A DNA stretch of 7,375 nucleotides from the NCBI GenBank assembly GCA_030673345.1, contig DAOVJH010000063.1, positions 1 to 7,375 of the forward strand, written 5' to 3'. Below, piece by piece: positions 1 through 6,266 of the stretch. The stretch comes from Pseudomonadota bacterium. Lineage in GTDB: Bacteria; Pseudomonadota; Gammaproteobacteria; SZUA-229. Position numbers and translations under genes: made by a program. The first letter of the stretch is position 1. Each line of letters starts with the position of its first letter. The notes under the pieces are model-generated. The model made no database searches. It saw nothing but the letters and a program-made list of their open reading frames with translations, and had not been told where the DNA came from.

Positions 1-1
1 A

Positions 2-142
2 ACCGTGGGCCATATAACCAGCAGTTTTGGTGTCTCCGAGTTTAACCAGGAGGAAGATGATGTAGAGAGCCTGCTCGAACGAGTAGATAAAGCGCTCTAT
101 ATGGCGAAAGAATATGGCCGCAACCGGGTAGAGAAAGCATAG
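2..142 (+). CDS. GGDEF domain protein (probable diguanylate cyclase), C-terminal end only
   Basis: Reading from base 2 gives 46 codons that stay open to the left window edge and end at TAG 140-142. The visible peptide has the signature tail of a GGDEF domain: TSSFGVSEF, the beta strand after the active site, then a short acidic linker, then LLERVDKALYMAKEYGRNRV, matching the family's DxALYxAKxxGRNxV terminal helix. GGDEF domains condense two GTP into the second messenger cyclic di-GMP. The GG[DE]EF loop, the inhibitory site and any sensory domains lie outside the window, so catalytic activity and signal input cannot be judged, and a degenerate GGDEF protein is possible. Only four residues follow the GRNRV motif, so the GGDEF domain is the C-terminal domain of this protein. 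The gene runs toward gcvPB and is separated from it by a 211-bp repeat-rich gap, so it is not part of the glycine cleavage operon. Confidence 0.88.
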   Translation, partial: TVGHITSSFGVSEFNQEEDDVESLLERVDKALYMAKEYGRNRVEKA

Positions 143-144
143 CT

Positions 145-165
145 ATTGGCCGCTGATGCGGCAAT
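145..165. repeat. Short hairpin just after the GGDEF gene stop
   Basis: ATTG(G)CCGC and GCGGCAAT pair around a TGAT loop, giving an 8-bp stem with one bulged G, starting two bases after the TAG stop. Its right strand runs into the left arm of the 34-bp inverted repeat (161-194). No T-run follows on the + strand, so it is not a textbook intrinsic terminator, although it could protect or help terminate the GGDEF transcript. Confidence 0.5.
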
Positions 166-205
166 GAAAAATGAATAATGAAAAGTGAAAAATGAAAAAT
201 GAAAA
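164..205. repeat. Heptanucleotide tandem repeat, consensus ATGAAAA, six units
   Basis: Six consecutive 7-mers can be read without a gap: ATGAAAA, ATGAATA, ATGAAAA, GTGAAAA, ATGAAAA, ATGAAAA. The right arm of the inverted repeat carries the same series in opposite orientation (342-348, 335-341, 328-334, 321-327), including the variant ATGAATA and GTGAAAA units in the same order, and then decays at 314-320. Shared variant units show that the two arms derive from one ancestral array copied in inverted orientation, rather than from two independent expansions. The period of 7 is close to neither a codon multiple nor a helical turn. Confidence 0.85.
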
Positions 206-223
206 GCGCTTTTTTATAAAGCC

Positions 224-291
224 TGTCATTTCGACCAGAGGGAGAAATCTTATAAAGGCTTCAATATTTCTCACATTCGTTCGAAATGACA
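224..291. repeat. Inner palindromic repeat with TGTCATTTCGA ends
   Basis: TGTCATTTCGA (224-234) is exactly complementary to TCGAAATGACA (281-291). Further in, GAGAAAT (242-248) pairs with ATTTCTC (266-272), leaving a 17-base apical loop and small unpaired stretches of 7 and 8 bases between the two stems. Both half-sites share the pattern TGTCATTTCGA-N7/8-GAGAAAT. From memory, TGTCATTTCGA...GAGAAAT sequences are common dispersed intergenic palindromes in several unrelated bacterial groups; this cannot be confirmed here. It has no coding content and is likely a REP/MITE-type repeat lodged inside the outer heptad-repeat element. Confidence 0.75.
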
Positions 292-349
292 ATGCCCGGT
301 AGTTTCACTGGTTTTACCATTTTTCACTTTTCATTATTCATTTTTCATT

Positions 350-374
350 GCTTTTAAAGCTCCGCTTTAAAAGC
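350..374 (-). repeat. Perfect 11-bp hairpin spanning the gcvPB stop codon
   Basis: GCTTTTAAAGC (350-360) and GCTTTAAAAGC (364-374) are exact reverse complements with a 3-base loop. The hairpin covers the last codons and the TAA stop of gcvPB, and its first two bases are the last two of the 34-bp inverted-repeat arm. On the minus strand it is followed by AATGAAAAATG, not a T-run, so it is not a canonical rho-independent terminator; a 3'-end stabiliser is a reasonable guess. Confidence 0.6.
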
Positions 375-1808
375 CAGATCCAGCTGTTTCGCTGCCCTGA
401 CTTCATCGAGACGTTTTACCGGCAGTGTTTGCGGCGCTGCATGCAGAATTTCCGGGTTACTTTCAGCTTCCTGTTTTATCTGCTCCAACGCATCCATAAA
501 CCCATCCAGCGCTTCTTTTGCCTCTGACTCTGTCGGTTCGATCAACAGACACTCAGGTACCAGCAAGGGGAAATATGTAGTCGGTGCGTGATAACCTAGA
601 TCCAGCAGGCGTTTAGCAAAATCCATCGCCGAAACATGATGCTCACGTGCTTCATTTTTCAGCGTGATGATAAATTCATGGCTGGCACGACGACCATCTA
701 TAGCTAAAGTGAAACCACGCCGTTTTGCTTCAGCCATCATGTAGTTCGCATTCAAGGTTGCGAACTCAGCAACGCGCACCATGCCTTCCCGACCGAGGAA
801 GCGCATATAGATATAAGCACGCAATAACACGCCAGGGTTACCCATAAAGGCTGACAGGCGGCCGATAGACTGCGGACAATCTTCTGCTGTCAGATATCGG
901 TATTGCTCATTGTCTCTGGTCACCGTCGGCAAGGGCAGGAATGGGATCAGACGCTCGGCAACACCGACCGCACCCGATCCCGGCCCACCACCGCCATGCG
1001 GTGTAGAAAATGTTTTATGCAGGTTCGAGTGGATAACATCAAAACCCATATCACCGGGTCGAATCTTGCCCAGGATGGCATTCAGATTCGCACCATCGTA
1101 ATACAGCAGTCCGCCGGCCTCATGCACCACTTTCGCGATGGCCTCGATGTTGCGCTCGAACACACCCAGCGTCGACGGGTTGGTCAACATCAGACCTGCC
1201 GTCTGAGGGCCTACCGCCTGCTTCAACGCTTCCAGGTCAACATCCCCATTATCCAGTGTCGGTATCTCTTTAACCGCAAACCCGCACATCACCGCTGTGG
1301 CGGGATTGGTGCCGTGCGCAGCATCAGGCACCAGTATTTCCTTACGCGCATCGTCACCGCGAGATTTATGGTATGCATCGATCATCGCCACACCGGCAAA
1401 TTCGCCTTGCGCACCGGCCATCGGCGCCAGTGAGAAAGCACTCATACCGGTAGCCTCGCACAGCATCGACTGCAGCTCATGCATACAGGCAAGGAAACCC
1501 TGATTCTGTGCATCGGGGGTCAACGGATGTGCATTTAAAAAACCGGGCAGCATCGCCAGTGAGTTACAGGCACGCGGGTTATACTTCATGGTGCAGGAAC
1601 CCAGCGGATAAAACTCGGTATCGATAGAAAAGTTTTTCTGTGACAGACGCGTGTAATGTCTCACCGCCTGCAGCTCAGAAACTTCGGGCAGTGCAGCACT
1701 GTCTTTACGTAACAGGTTTTCTGGAATCGATGTCACGGACGCTTTTTCTGCCGGAGACTGCGGTGCACCTCGACGGCCTTTGGATGAATGTTCAAATATC
1801 AGCATCAC
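354..1808 (-). CDS. gcvPB: Glycine dehydrogenase (decarboxylating) subunit 2, P-protein C-terminal half-homologue
   Basis: This is the PLP-binding subunit of the split glycine cleavage P-protein. Together with GcvPA it decarboxylates glycine and passes the aminomethyl group to the lipoyl arm of GcvH in the cytoplasm. Counting from the GTG, visible family motifs are [13 protein letters not shown] (67-79), [10 protein letters not shown] (162-171), the PLP-pocket DGANLNAI (238-245) and HSNLHKTF followed by a glycine-rich loop (260-279). Lys265 is the expected Schiff-base lysine. The 484 residues are in the usual range for proteobacterial GcvPB, and no part is missing. The start is ambiguous: GTG at 1808-1806, giving a 4-bp GTGA overlap with the gcvPA stop, or the adjacent ATG at 1805-1803, giving TGATG. 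A GGAG (1817-1814) serves either, with 5 or 8 bases of spacing, and the ATG spacing is the more typical. It is last in the gcvT-H-PA-PB order, and a hairpin covers its stop. Confidence 0.96.
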   Translation of the reverse strand: MMLIFEHSSKGRRGAPQSPAEKASVTSIPENLLRKDSAALPEVSELQAVRHYTRLSQKNFSIDTEFYPLGSCTMKYNPRACNSLAMLPGFLNAHPLTPDAQNQGFLACMHELQSMLCEATGMSAFSLAPMAGAQGEFAGVAMIDAYHKSRGDDARKEILVPDAAHGTNPATAVMCGFAVKEIPTLDNGDVDLEALKQAVGPQTAGLMLTNPSTLGVFERNIEAIAKVVHEAGGLLYYDGANLNAILGKIRPGDMGFDVIHSNLHKTFSTPHGGGGPGSGAVGVAERLIPFLPLPTVTRDNEQYRYLTAEDCPQSIGRLSAFMGNPGVLLRAYIYMRFLGREGMVRVAEFATLNANYMMAEAKRRGFTLAIDGRRASHEFIITLKNEAREHHVSAMDFAKRLLDLGYHAPTTYFPLLVPECLLIEPTESEAKEALDGFMDALEQIKQEAESNPEILHAAPQTLPVKRLDEVRAAKQLDLAFKAEL

Positions 1809-1817
1809 GCACTCTCC
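1803..1817 (-). promoter_or_regulatory. gcvPB ribosome binding site and coupled start
   Basis: On the minus strand GGAG (1817-1814) lies inside the end of gcvPA, followed by GTGATG, in which the gcvPA TGA stop (1807-1805) overlaps both possible gcvPB starts. This arrangement favours re-initiation by terminating ribosomes, which would keep the two interacting subunits near equal amounts. Confidence 0.7.
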
Positions 1818-3235
1818 GCCAGTTGTGCGGCCGTCGCAGCAGACATATTCAACACTTCCTGCAGCGCTTTAGCATAGATTTCGATATCATCGTCATTGCG
1901 CATCTCTGTGGCACAGACCAGTATCGCACTGCCTAATTCTGGATAATCGAGAGACAGATCAAAACCGCCAAGAACACCTTTATCCATCAATGCAGCGAGG
2001 ACTTCAGAAGCAGGCCTGCCTGAGGACTTGTCCAGCTGTAAAACGGTCTCATGAAAATGTGACCCAGCAAAAACTTTTTTCACACCATCGATCGCCGTGA
2101 GCTTTTCGACCAGTTTATTATTATTTGCAAAACAGGCGGCGGCTGTATTTTCAAGCCCCTGCGCACCCTGTATCGCCATGTAGATAGTAGATGCTGTTAC
2201 CACCAGGCCCTGGTTGGTACAGATATTCGATGTCGCTTTCGAACGGCGGATATGCTGTTCGCGTGCCTGCAGGGTCAACACGAACCCTTCTTTATCATCG
2301 AGGTCGACCGTACGACCGACTATGCGTCCCGGCATCTGCCGTACCAGCGCCTGTTTACAGCAGAGCAGACCATAATACGGGCCGCCCGCAGACATCGGCG
2401 CACCCAGCGGCTGGCCGTCACCACAGGCGATGTCAGCACCCGGATTAGTATCTGCCACACCCCAGTTTCCAGGCGGATTCAATACCGCCATGGTCAATGG
2501 ATTGATCACCGCGATCACTAAAATATTATTTTCATGTGCCCAGTCAGTAATGGCGTCGACATCTTCGAGGCAACCGAAAAAGTTGGGCTGCTGCAGTACC
2601 AGCGCCGTGATATCACCACCTTCCTGCGCCTGAATCTGCTTGACCTGTTCCAGCGTTACCGTTCCCGCCGCGTGATCATAAGGCACATCGACCAGCTCGA
2701 TCTGTTGCCCTTTGACGATGGTATGGGCGGTCTTGCGATAAACAGGATTGACCGTTGTCGGTATCAGGATCTTTCGTGATTTTGATTTACGATTAGCACG
2801 CACCGCCATCAAAATGGCTTCTGCCAGTGATGAGGCACCGTCATACATCGAAGCGTTAGACACATCCATCGCCGTCAGCGCTGTCATCATGCTCTGGTAT
2901 TCGTAGGTTAACTGCAGCGTACCCTGAGACGCCTCCGCCTGATAAGGCGTGTAAGCACTGTAAAATTCACCACGCGTGGTAATCTCCCAGACTGCTGAAG
3001 GTATATGATGCTCATAAGCACCCGCACCTAAAAAACACAGCGCCGTCGAGTTCTGGCTTGCACGTTCACGCATCAGCCGTGAGATATCCATCTCGTTCAT
3101 GCCATGCGGCACAGCTTCCAGGACACCGGCACGCAGATGTGCAGGGATTTCATCAAACAGGTCATCGATGGAATCAACACCGATGCTGTCTAACATCTGC
3201 GTTATTTCCTGATCGGTATGGGGGATAAAAGGCAT
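1805..3235 (-). CDS. gcvPA: Glycine dehydrogenase (decarboxylating) subunit 1, P-protein N-terminal half-homologue
   Basis: This is the partner of GcvPB in the split glycine decarboxylase. It corresponds to the N-terminal half of the long GcvP and helps build the active site without providing the PLP lysine. The N-terminus [20 protein letters not shown] is typical of GcvPA. Later landmarks are [15 protein letters not shown] (68-82), [15 protein letters not shown] (91-105), the active-site region NASMYDGAS (127-135), and a [16 protein letters not shown] glycine-rich segment. At 476 residues it is slightly longer than the common size of about 450 but otherwise complete. The ATG at 3235-3233 has no Shine-Dalgarno sequence: the upstream bases read CCCGTTTTTAAT. 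A later Met14 exists, but family conservation begins at Met1, so I kept the upstream start. The gene lies 108 bp downstream of gcvH across a gap containing an inverted repeat, and it overlaps gcvPB by 4 bp (or by a single base if gcvPB starts at its ATG). Confidence 0.96.
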   Translation of the reverse strand: MPFIPHTDQEITQMLDSIGVDSIDDLFDEIPAHLRAGVLEAVPHGMNEMDISRLMRERASQNSTALCFLGAGAYEHHIPSAVWEITTRGEFYSAYTPYQAEASQGTLQLTYEYQSMMTALTAMDVSNASMYDGASSLAEAILMAVRANRKSKSRKILIPTTVNPVYRKTAHTIVKGQQIELVDVPYDHAAGTVTLEQVKQIQAQEGGDITALVLQQPNFFGCLEDVDAITDWAHENNILVIAVINPLTMAVLNPPGNWGVADTNPGADIACGDGQPLGAPMSAGGPYYGLLCCKQALVRQMPGRIVGRTVDLDDKEGFVLTLQAREQHIRRSKATSNICTNQGLVVTASTIYMAIQGAQGLENTAAACFANNNKLVEKLTAIDGVKKVFAGSHFHETVLQLDKSSGRPASEVLAALMDKGVLGGFDLSLDYPELGSAILVCATEMRNDDDIEIYAKALQEVLNMSAATAAQLAESA

Positions 3236-3275
3236 ATTAAAAACGGGTTAAGATGGAAACGGGGAGTTGCACGGT

Positions 3276-3283
3276 ATTTTATA
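3276..3283 (-). promoter_or_regulatory. Possible -10 box upstream of gcvPA
   Basis: The minus strand reads TATAAAAT here, about 40 bases upstream of the gcvPA ATG. No convincing TTGACA-like -35 element stands 16-18 bases upstream, so this is a weak candidate for an internal promoter that would let gcvPA-gcvPB be expressed apart from gcvT-gcvH. Confidence 0.25.
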
Positions 3284-3293
3284 AGCCGCTGCC

Positions 3294-3351
3294 ACGAATA
3301 GAACAGACTTTGGCTTTTAACCTGCAACTATTAACTTTCTGTACTATTCGT
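3294..3351 (-). repeat. 13-bp imperfect inverted repeat at the gcvH 3' end
   Basis: ACGAATAG-A-ACAG (3294-3306) pairs with CTGT-A-CTATTCGT (3339-3351) with a single A/A mismatch, enclosing a 32-base loop. The right arm covers the gcvH stop codon (TAG, 3346-3344). A second, interlocking 7-bp repeat, AGTTGCA (3265-3271) with TGCAACT (3323-3329), has one arm inside this loop, so the two pairings would form a pseudoknot or be alternatives. There is no T-run, so it is not a simple terminator; an RNA-processing or stability structure between gcvH and gcvPA is plausible. Confidence 0.5.
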
Positions 3352-3727
3352 CTATCTCTGCCTGGTAAGCATCAGCGTCCATCAGATCATCAAGTTCTTC
3401 TGCTGATGCTCTCATTTTGAATAACCAGCCATTATCGTAAGGCGAACTGTTTATAATCTCAGGTTCATCTGCCAGCGCTTCATTAATCTCTACGATCTCA
3501 CCGCTGATCGGCATATAAACATCGGATGCAGCTTTAACCGATTCAACGACGCAGCATTCATCACCAGCGACAAACTCTGTGCCGGCTTCAGGCAATTCAA
3601 CGAACACCAGATCACCGAGCAATGCCTGTGCATGATCGCTGATGCCGATGGTTATCAGGCCATCATCTTCGATACGTAGCCATTCGTGTGATTTTGTATA
3701 TTTTAATTCAGAAGGGACTTCACTCAT
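3344..3727 (-). CDS. gcvH: Glycine cleavage system H protein (lipoyl carrier)
   Basis: This small acidic cytoplasmic protein carries lipoic acid and shuttles the aminomethyl intermediate from the P-protein to GcvT and the reduced arm to dihydrolipoamide dehydrogenase. The motif [12 protein letters not shown] (60-71) identifies the lipoylated lysine as Lys65. The N-terminal [10 protein letters not shown] and the C-terminal [10 protein letters not shown] are also standard family segments. The 127 residues match the usual length of 125-130. The ATG start is supported by a strong GGAG six bases upstream (3737-3734). The gene lies between gcvT (93-bp gap) and gcvPA (108-bp gap). These gaps are longer than expected for a tightly packed operon, and the upstream one holds a consensus-like TATAAT, so gcvH may have its own promoter as well as read-through from gcvT. 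Confidence 0.97.
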   Translation of the reverse strand: MSEVPSELKYTKSHEWLRIEDDGLITIGISDHAQALLGDLVFVELPEAGTEFVAGDECCVVESVKAASDVYMPISGEIVEINEALADEPEIINSSPYDNGWLFKMRASAEELDDLMDADAYQAEIDE

Positions 3728-3733
3728 TTCTTT

Positions 3734-3737
3734 CTCC
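3734..3737 (-). promoter_or_regulatory. gcvH ribosome binding site
   Basis: The minus strand reads CGGAGAAAGAA immediately before the ATG, placing GGAG at ideal spacing (6 bases). This is the best Shine-Dalgarno sequence in the gcv cluster and fits the need for abundant H protein. Confidence 0.8.
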
Positions 3738-3773
3738 GAGGGACCTATTTTATAATTCTTTTATTCAACATCG

Positions 3774-3797
3774 CTGAGGCGCGTATTATACCCTCAG
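3774..3797 (-). promoter_or_regulatory. Candidate gcvH promoter: TATAAT box inside a CTGAGG/CCTCAG dyad
   Basis: On the minus strand a perfect -10 hexamer TATAAT (3790-3785) lies about 58 bases upstream of the gcvH start. It is flanked by a 6-bp inverted repeat, CCTCAG (3792-3797) and CTGAGG (3774-3779), whose 12-base spacer contains the hexamer. The -35 position holds only a poor match (around TAGCCG). The dyad could be an operator over the -10, or a coincidence in an AT-rich spacer. Confidence 0.35.
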
Positions 3798-3820
3798 TTC
3801 TCATTACCGGCTAACTGCCG

Positions 3821-4927
3821 TTATACCGCCTGACCATCACGTACAAAAACCGGCTTCACCACCGCAGCTCTCAATAATTTGCCGCGGATTTCAACCACAC
3901 AAGAATCACCGATTTCGACGGGCACTCGTGCCAGCGCGATCGATTTTTGCAGACTAGGTGAAAACGTACCACTGGTTATCTCACCTTCCAGCTGCGCACC
4001 ACCCGGCGGTAGATCTTCCTGGGCGACGATCACTTTCTGATGACCGCGCAAGACGCCGCGCTCTTCCAGTATCAGGCCAACGATTTTCTGTTTTATGCCT
4101 TCCGCTTTTTCTGCTTCCAGTACACTGCGGCCGATGAAGTCTCTGTCTTCTGGCTGCCATGCGATGGTCCAGCCCAGGCCCGAAACCAGCGGCGAGGTCT
4201 CTTCGGTCATATCACTGCCGTATAGATTCATGCCGGCTTCCAGCCTTAGCGTGTCGCGTGCACCCAGGCCACAAGGTTTAATGCCGGCACCCGCCAGCTC
4301 ATCCCATAGCGCAGGCGCTTCTGATGATGGCACCATGATCTCAAAACCATCTTCACCCGTGTAACCCGTGCGGCCGACAAACCAGTCACCGCAATCCGCA
4401 CCAAAAAATCGTTTTAGCGGCGTCGCGGCTTCGACCACATCGACCGGTAACACCGCAAATGATTTCTCACGTGCCTTCGGCCCCTGCACAGCAATCATGG
4501 CCAGATCGTCACGCGCCTTAACGCTGACATCAAATGCCGCTGCATGTTCATTGATCCAGGCGAGATCTTTTTCAGCGGTGCCGGCGTTAACCACGACACG
4601 ATACCAGCTATCTGACATGTAATACACGATCAGGTCATCGATGACGCCACCGTTGGGATTGAGCATGCAGCTATATAAAGCTTTACCGCTCTCGGTCAGT
4701 TTTGCAACATCATTGGCCAGCAGCTTCTGCAGCAATCCTTTGATATCCCCTGAGCGCAGGTCGACGATGACCATGTGAGAGACATCAAACATGCCGGCAT
4801 CTTTACGCACCTGGTGATGCTCATCGATCTGCGAACCATAATTGACCGGCATCTGCCAGCCGGCAAAATCGACGATTTTGCCCTTATATTCCACATGTTT
4901 GTCAAAAAGTACGGTTTTATTACTCAT
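3821..4927 (-). CDS. gcvT: Aminomethyltransferase (glycine cleavage T protein)
   Basis: GcvT releases ammonia from the aminomethyl-lipoyl arm of GcvH and transfers the one-carbon unit to tetrahydrofolate, giving 5,10-methylene-THF. The protein is 368 residues, close to the 364-residue E. coli enzyme, and is complete. Diagnostic segments are [32 protein letters not shown] (20-51, in pieces), [14 protein letters not shown] (90-103) with the catalytic aspartate (Asp97 or Asp98, equivalent to E. coli Asp101), [13 protein letters not shown], and [15 protein letters not shown] in the folate-binding domain. The C-terminal barrel, with [10 protein letters not shown] and ALARV, is present. The ATG at 4927-4925 has no clear Shine-Dalgarno (ACCATACAAAACT precedes it) but gives the usual [11 protein letters not shown] start. 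It is the first gene of the gcv group, separated from ubiI by 124 bp that include a possible terminator. No glycine riboswitch was recognised upstream. Confidence 0.97.
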   Translation of the reverse strand: MSNKTVLFDKHVEYKGKIVDFAGWQMPVNYGSQIDEHHQVRKDAGMFDVSHMVIVDLRSGDIKGLLQKLLANDVAKLTESGKALYSCMLNPNGGVIDDLIVYYMSDSWYRVVVNAGTAEKDLAWINEHAAAFDVSVKARDDLAMIAVQGPKAREKSFAVLPVDVVEAATPLKRFFGADCGDWFVGRTGYTGEDGFEIMVPSSEAPALWDELAGAGIKPCGLGARDTLRLEAGMNLYGSDMTEETSPLVSGLGWTIAWQPEDRDFIGRSVLEAEKAEGIKQKIVGLILEERGVLRGHQKVIVAQEDLPPGGAQLEGEITSGTFSPSLQKSIALARVPVEIGDSCVVEIRGKLLRAAVVKPVFVRDGQAV

Positions 4928-5051
4928 AGTTTTGTATGGTGATGAATTACAACGCGCAGATTTTACATGTTTTACCGGCCTAGAGTCCTGATAAAAAACA
5001 GTGTTATCTTATTTATTGAAAAATGCGTCTCAGCTCAGGTAAGACCGGGCT
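4928..5051 (-). other. ubiI-gcvT intergenic region, probable site of gcv transcription start
   Basis: The 124-bp gap is AT-rich and has no reading frame. A possible ubiI terminator lies at its ubiI end (5019-5045). Closer to gcvT the minus strand contains TGTAAAAT (4967-4960), which could serve as a -10, but the matching -35 region (GGACTC) is poor. A small dyad, GATAA/TTATC with a 9-base spacer, lies between them. It lacks the conserved core motifs of glycine riboswitch aptamers and is short for a tandem aptamer. No confident GcvA, Lrp or PurR site could be assigned by eye. Confidence 0.4.
5019..5045 (-). terminator. Possible rho-independent terminator after ubiI
   Basis: On the minus strand GTCTTA and TGAGAC form a 6-bp stem (one G-T pair) around a 7-base loop, followed by GCA and five Ts, beginning seven bases after the ubiI stop. 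The stem is short and three bases separate it from the T-run, so termination would be partial at best. It separates the ubi genes from gcvT. Confidence 0.35.
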
Positions 5052-6266
5052 TTACACACCCAGGGCCTGCTTGATTATTCGATACTTCAAGCCCGGCAGA
5101 TGATCCACTATCATCAGGCCGGCATTGCGCATTTCAGCTATCAGCGTATTTTCCTGACCGAACAGTTCTTTAAACCCGGTCATCGACATCTCCATTACCT
5201 TGTTCGCACCTTTTCGCTGGCGCTGGTACTTCGATAAGGTGTGCAGAGCATTCCATTGCCGGCCGGCTTTTTTAGCGCTAGAGATAACATCGGCCAGTGC
5301 CACTGCATCAGCGATACCGAGATTGGCGCCCTGTCCTGCCAGCGGATGGATACTATGCGCGGCGTCGCCGATGAGCGCCAGCCCCGGCTTTACGTAATCT
5401 GTCGCATGTCCGTGTGCCAGCGGAAACAAAAAACGCTGGCTGACATCGGTAATCTCACCCAGCTTAAACTCACTTTGCTGCGCCAACACATGCTTGAACG
5501 CGTCATCATCGAGTGCCAGATAGTCTTGCGCCAAACCCTCGTCTAACGACCACACGATCGAACTATAACCATTATATAAAGGCAGAAACGCCAATGGCCC
5601 CGTCGGCATAAAACATTGCCATGCCGTATGCTGATGGCCTTCGCTAGTCGCTACGTTACACACCAGGCCCTGTTGTTGATACGACTGCTGCGTGCGCTGG
5701 ATCGATGCGATCTCCCGCACTTTTGAATTCGCCCCGTCAGCACCTACCAGCAGCTTAGCTGACAGCTGTTCACCAGACGACAATGTGATAACACTGACAG
5801 CAGATTCATCCGTGGTTTGCGGGTAGGCCAGTTCGACGATCTCCTCAGGGCATAGATACGATATATTGTCTGCCGCTTTCACCGTTTCGAGCAACATGTG
5901 CTGCAATACATTATTTTCGATGATGACGCCTAATTCAGCTACGCCCAGCTCAACACTGTCAAACTGGATCTGCCCGGCACCGGTCTGATCCCAGACGAAC
6001 ATCTTATCGAACACACAGGCACGCTTCGCTAAAGCCGATTGCCAGACCTTCGTCTGCTTCCCGCTTTGCTTAAAGCGCTGCAATGCAAAACGGTTAATGG
6101 CTGACACTCTACAATCCGGTTCTTCACCGACAGCTTTTAGTTCGTTACGCTCGACAACCGCCACAGTAAAATCAGACGCCGCCAGTTCACAGGCAAAACT
6201 TAAACCGACGATGCCGCCGCCAACGATTACGATGTCAAAGTCACGCTGAGCCTGATGCTGTGTCAC
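5052..6266 (-). CDS. ubiI: FAD-dependent ubiquinone-biosynthesis hydroxylase, UbiI (VisC) type
   Basis: This is a flavoprotein monooxygenase of the UbiH/UbiF/UbiI/COQ6 family. UbiI in E. coli uses O2 and NAD(P)H to hydroxylate C5 of 2-octaprenylphenol in aerobic ubiquinone synthesis. Visible sites are the Rossmann GGGIVG (16-21) with Glu39 ending the second beta strand, RVSAIN (53-58), GADGANS (175-181, the family DG motif) and GDAAHSIHPLAGQGANLG (300-317, flavin-binding GD motif). The C-terminus DHLPGLKYRIIKQALGV closely resembles that of E. coli UbiI. The 404 residues match the roughly 400-residue E. coli protein. The start is a GTG (6266-6264) overlapping the ubiH TGA by 4 bp, with AGAGG (6280-6276) nine bases upstream. 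Assignment as UbiI rather than UbiF rests on position between ubiH and gcvT and on sequence resemblance. A broader-specificity hydroxylase cannot be excluded. Confidence 0.9.
   Translation of the reverse strand: MTQHQAQRDFDIVIVGGGIVGLSFACELAASDFTVAVVERNELKAVGEEPDCRVSAINRFALQRFKQSGKQTKVWQSALAKRACVFDKMFVWDQTGAGQIQFDSVELGVAELGVIIENNVLQHMLLETVKAADNISYLCPEEIVELAYPQTTDESAVSVITLSSGEQLSAKLLVGADGANSKVREIASIQRTQQSYQQQGLVCNVATSEGHQHTAWQCFMPTGPLAFLPLYNGYSSIVWSLDEGLAQDYLALDDDAFKHVLAQQSEFKLGEITDVSQRFLFPLAHGHATDYVKPGLALIGDAAHSIHPLAGQGANLGIADAVALADVISSAKKAGRQWNALHTLSKYQRQRKGANKVMEMSMTGFKELFGQENTLIAEMRNAGLMIVDHLPGLKYRIIKQALGV

Larger units (their letters stand above)
161..351. repeat. 191-bp nested palindromic element with perfect 34-bp terminal inverted repeats
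   Basis: Bases 161-194 and 318-351 are exact reverse complements over all 34 positions. Each arm is AT-rich and starts, from the outside, with GCAATGAAAAATG. The 123-bp interior carries a second, unrelated palindrome (224-291). No transposase and no credible reading frame are present, and no target-site duplication is obvious at the ends. The element occupies nearly all of the gap between the convergent GGDEF gene and gcvPB. Its structure fits a non-autonomous MITE-like or REP-like intergenic repeat, and transcripts from either side would fold into a long hairpin, so it may also end or stabilise both transcripts. The inverted repeat is read directly from the sequence; its mobility is inference. 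Other copies in the genome would settle this. Confidence 0.8.

Noticed and set aside
202..213. AAAAGCGCTTTT palindrome followed by further Ts, as a terminator for the GGDEF gene
   Set aside because: The palindrome has no loop; with a minimal 4-base loop only four A-T pairs remain, too weak for an intrinsic terminator.
192..302. A 36-codon + strand frame through the intergenic palindrome, starting ATGAAAAATGAAAAG
   Set aside because: It is simply the translation of the heptad repeat and the TGTCATTTCGA palindrome. It has no ribosome binding site of its own, and such repeats are known to give spurious short proteins.
903..1433. A 176-codon + strand open frame inside gcvPB
   Set aside because: It is antisense to a strongly conserved gene and the translation has no recognisable domain or plausible composition. 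It is a shadow of the gcvPB reading frame.
4928..5051. Glycine riboswitch upstream of gcvT
   Set aside because: The conserved purine-rich aptamer core segments could not be found on the minus strand, and the gap is too short for the usual tandem aptamer plus an expression platform.
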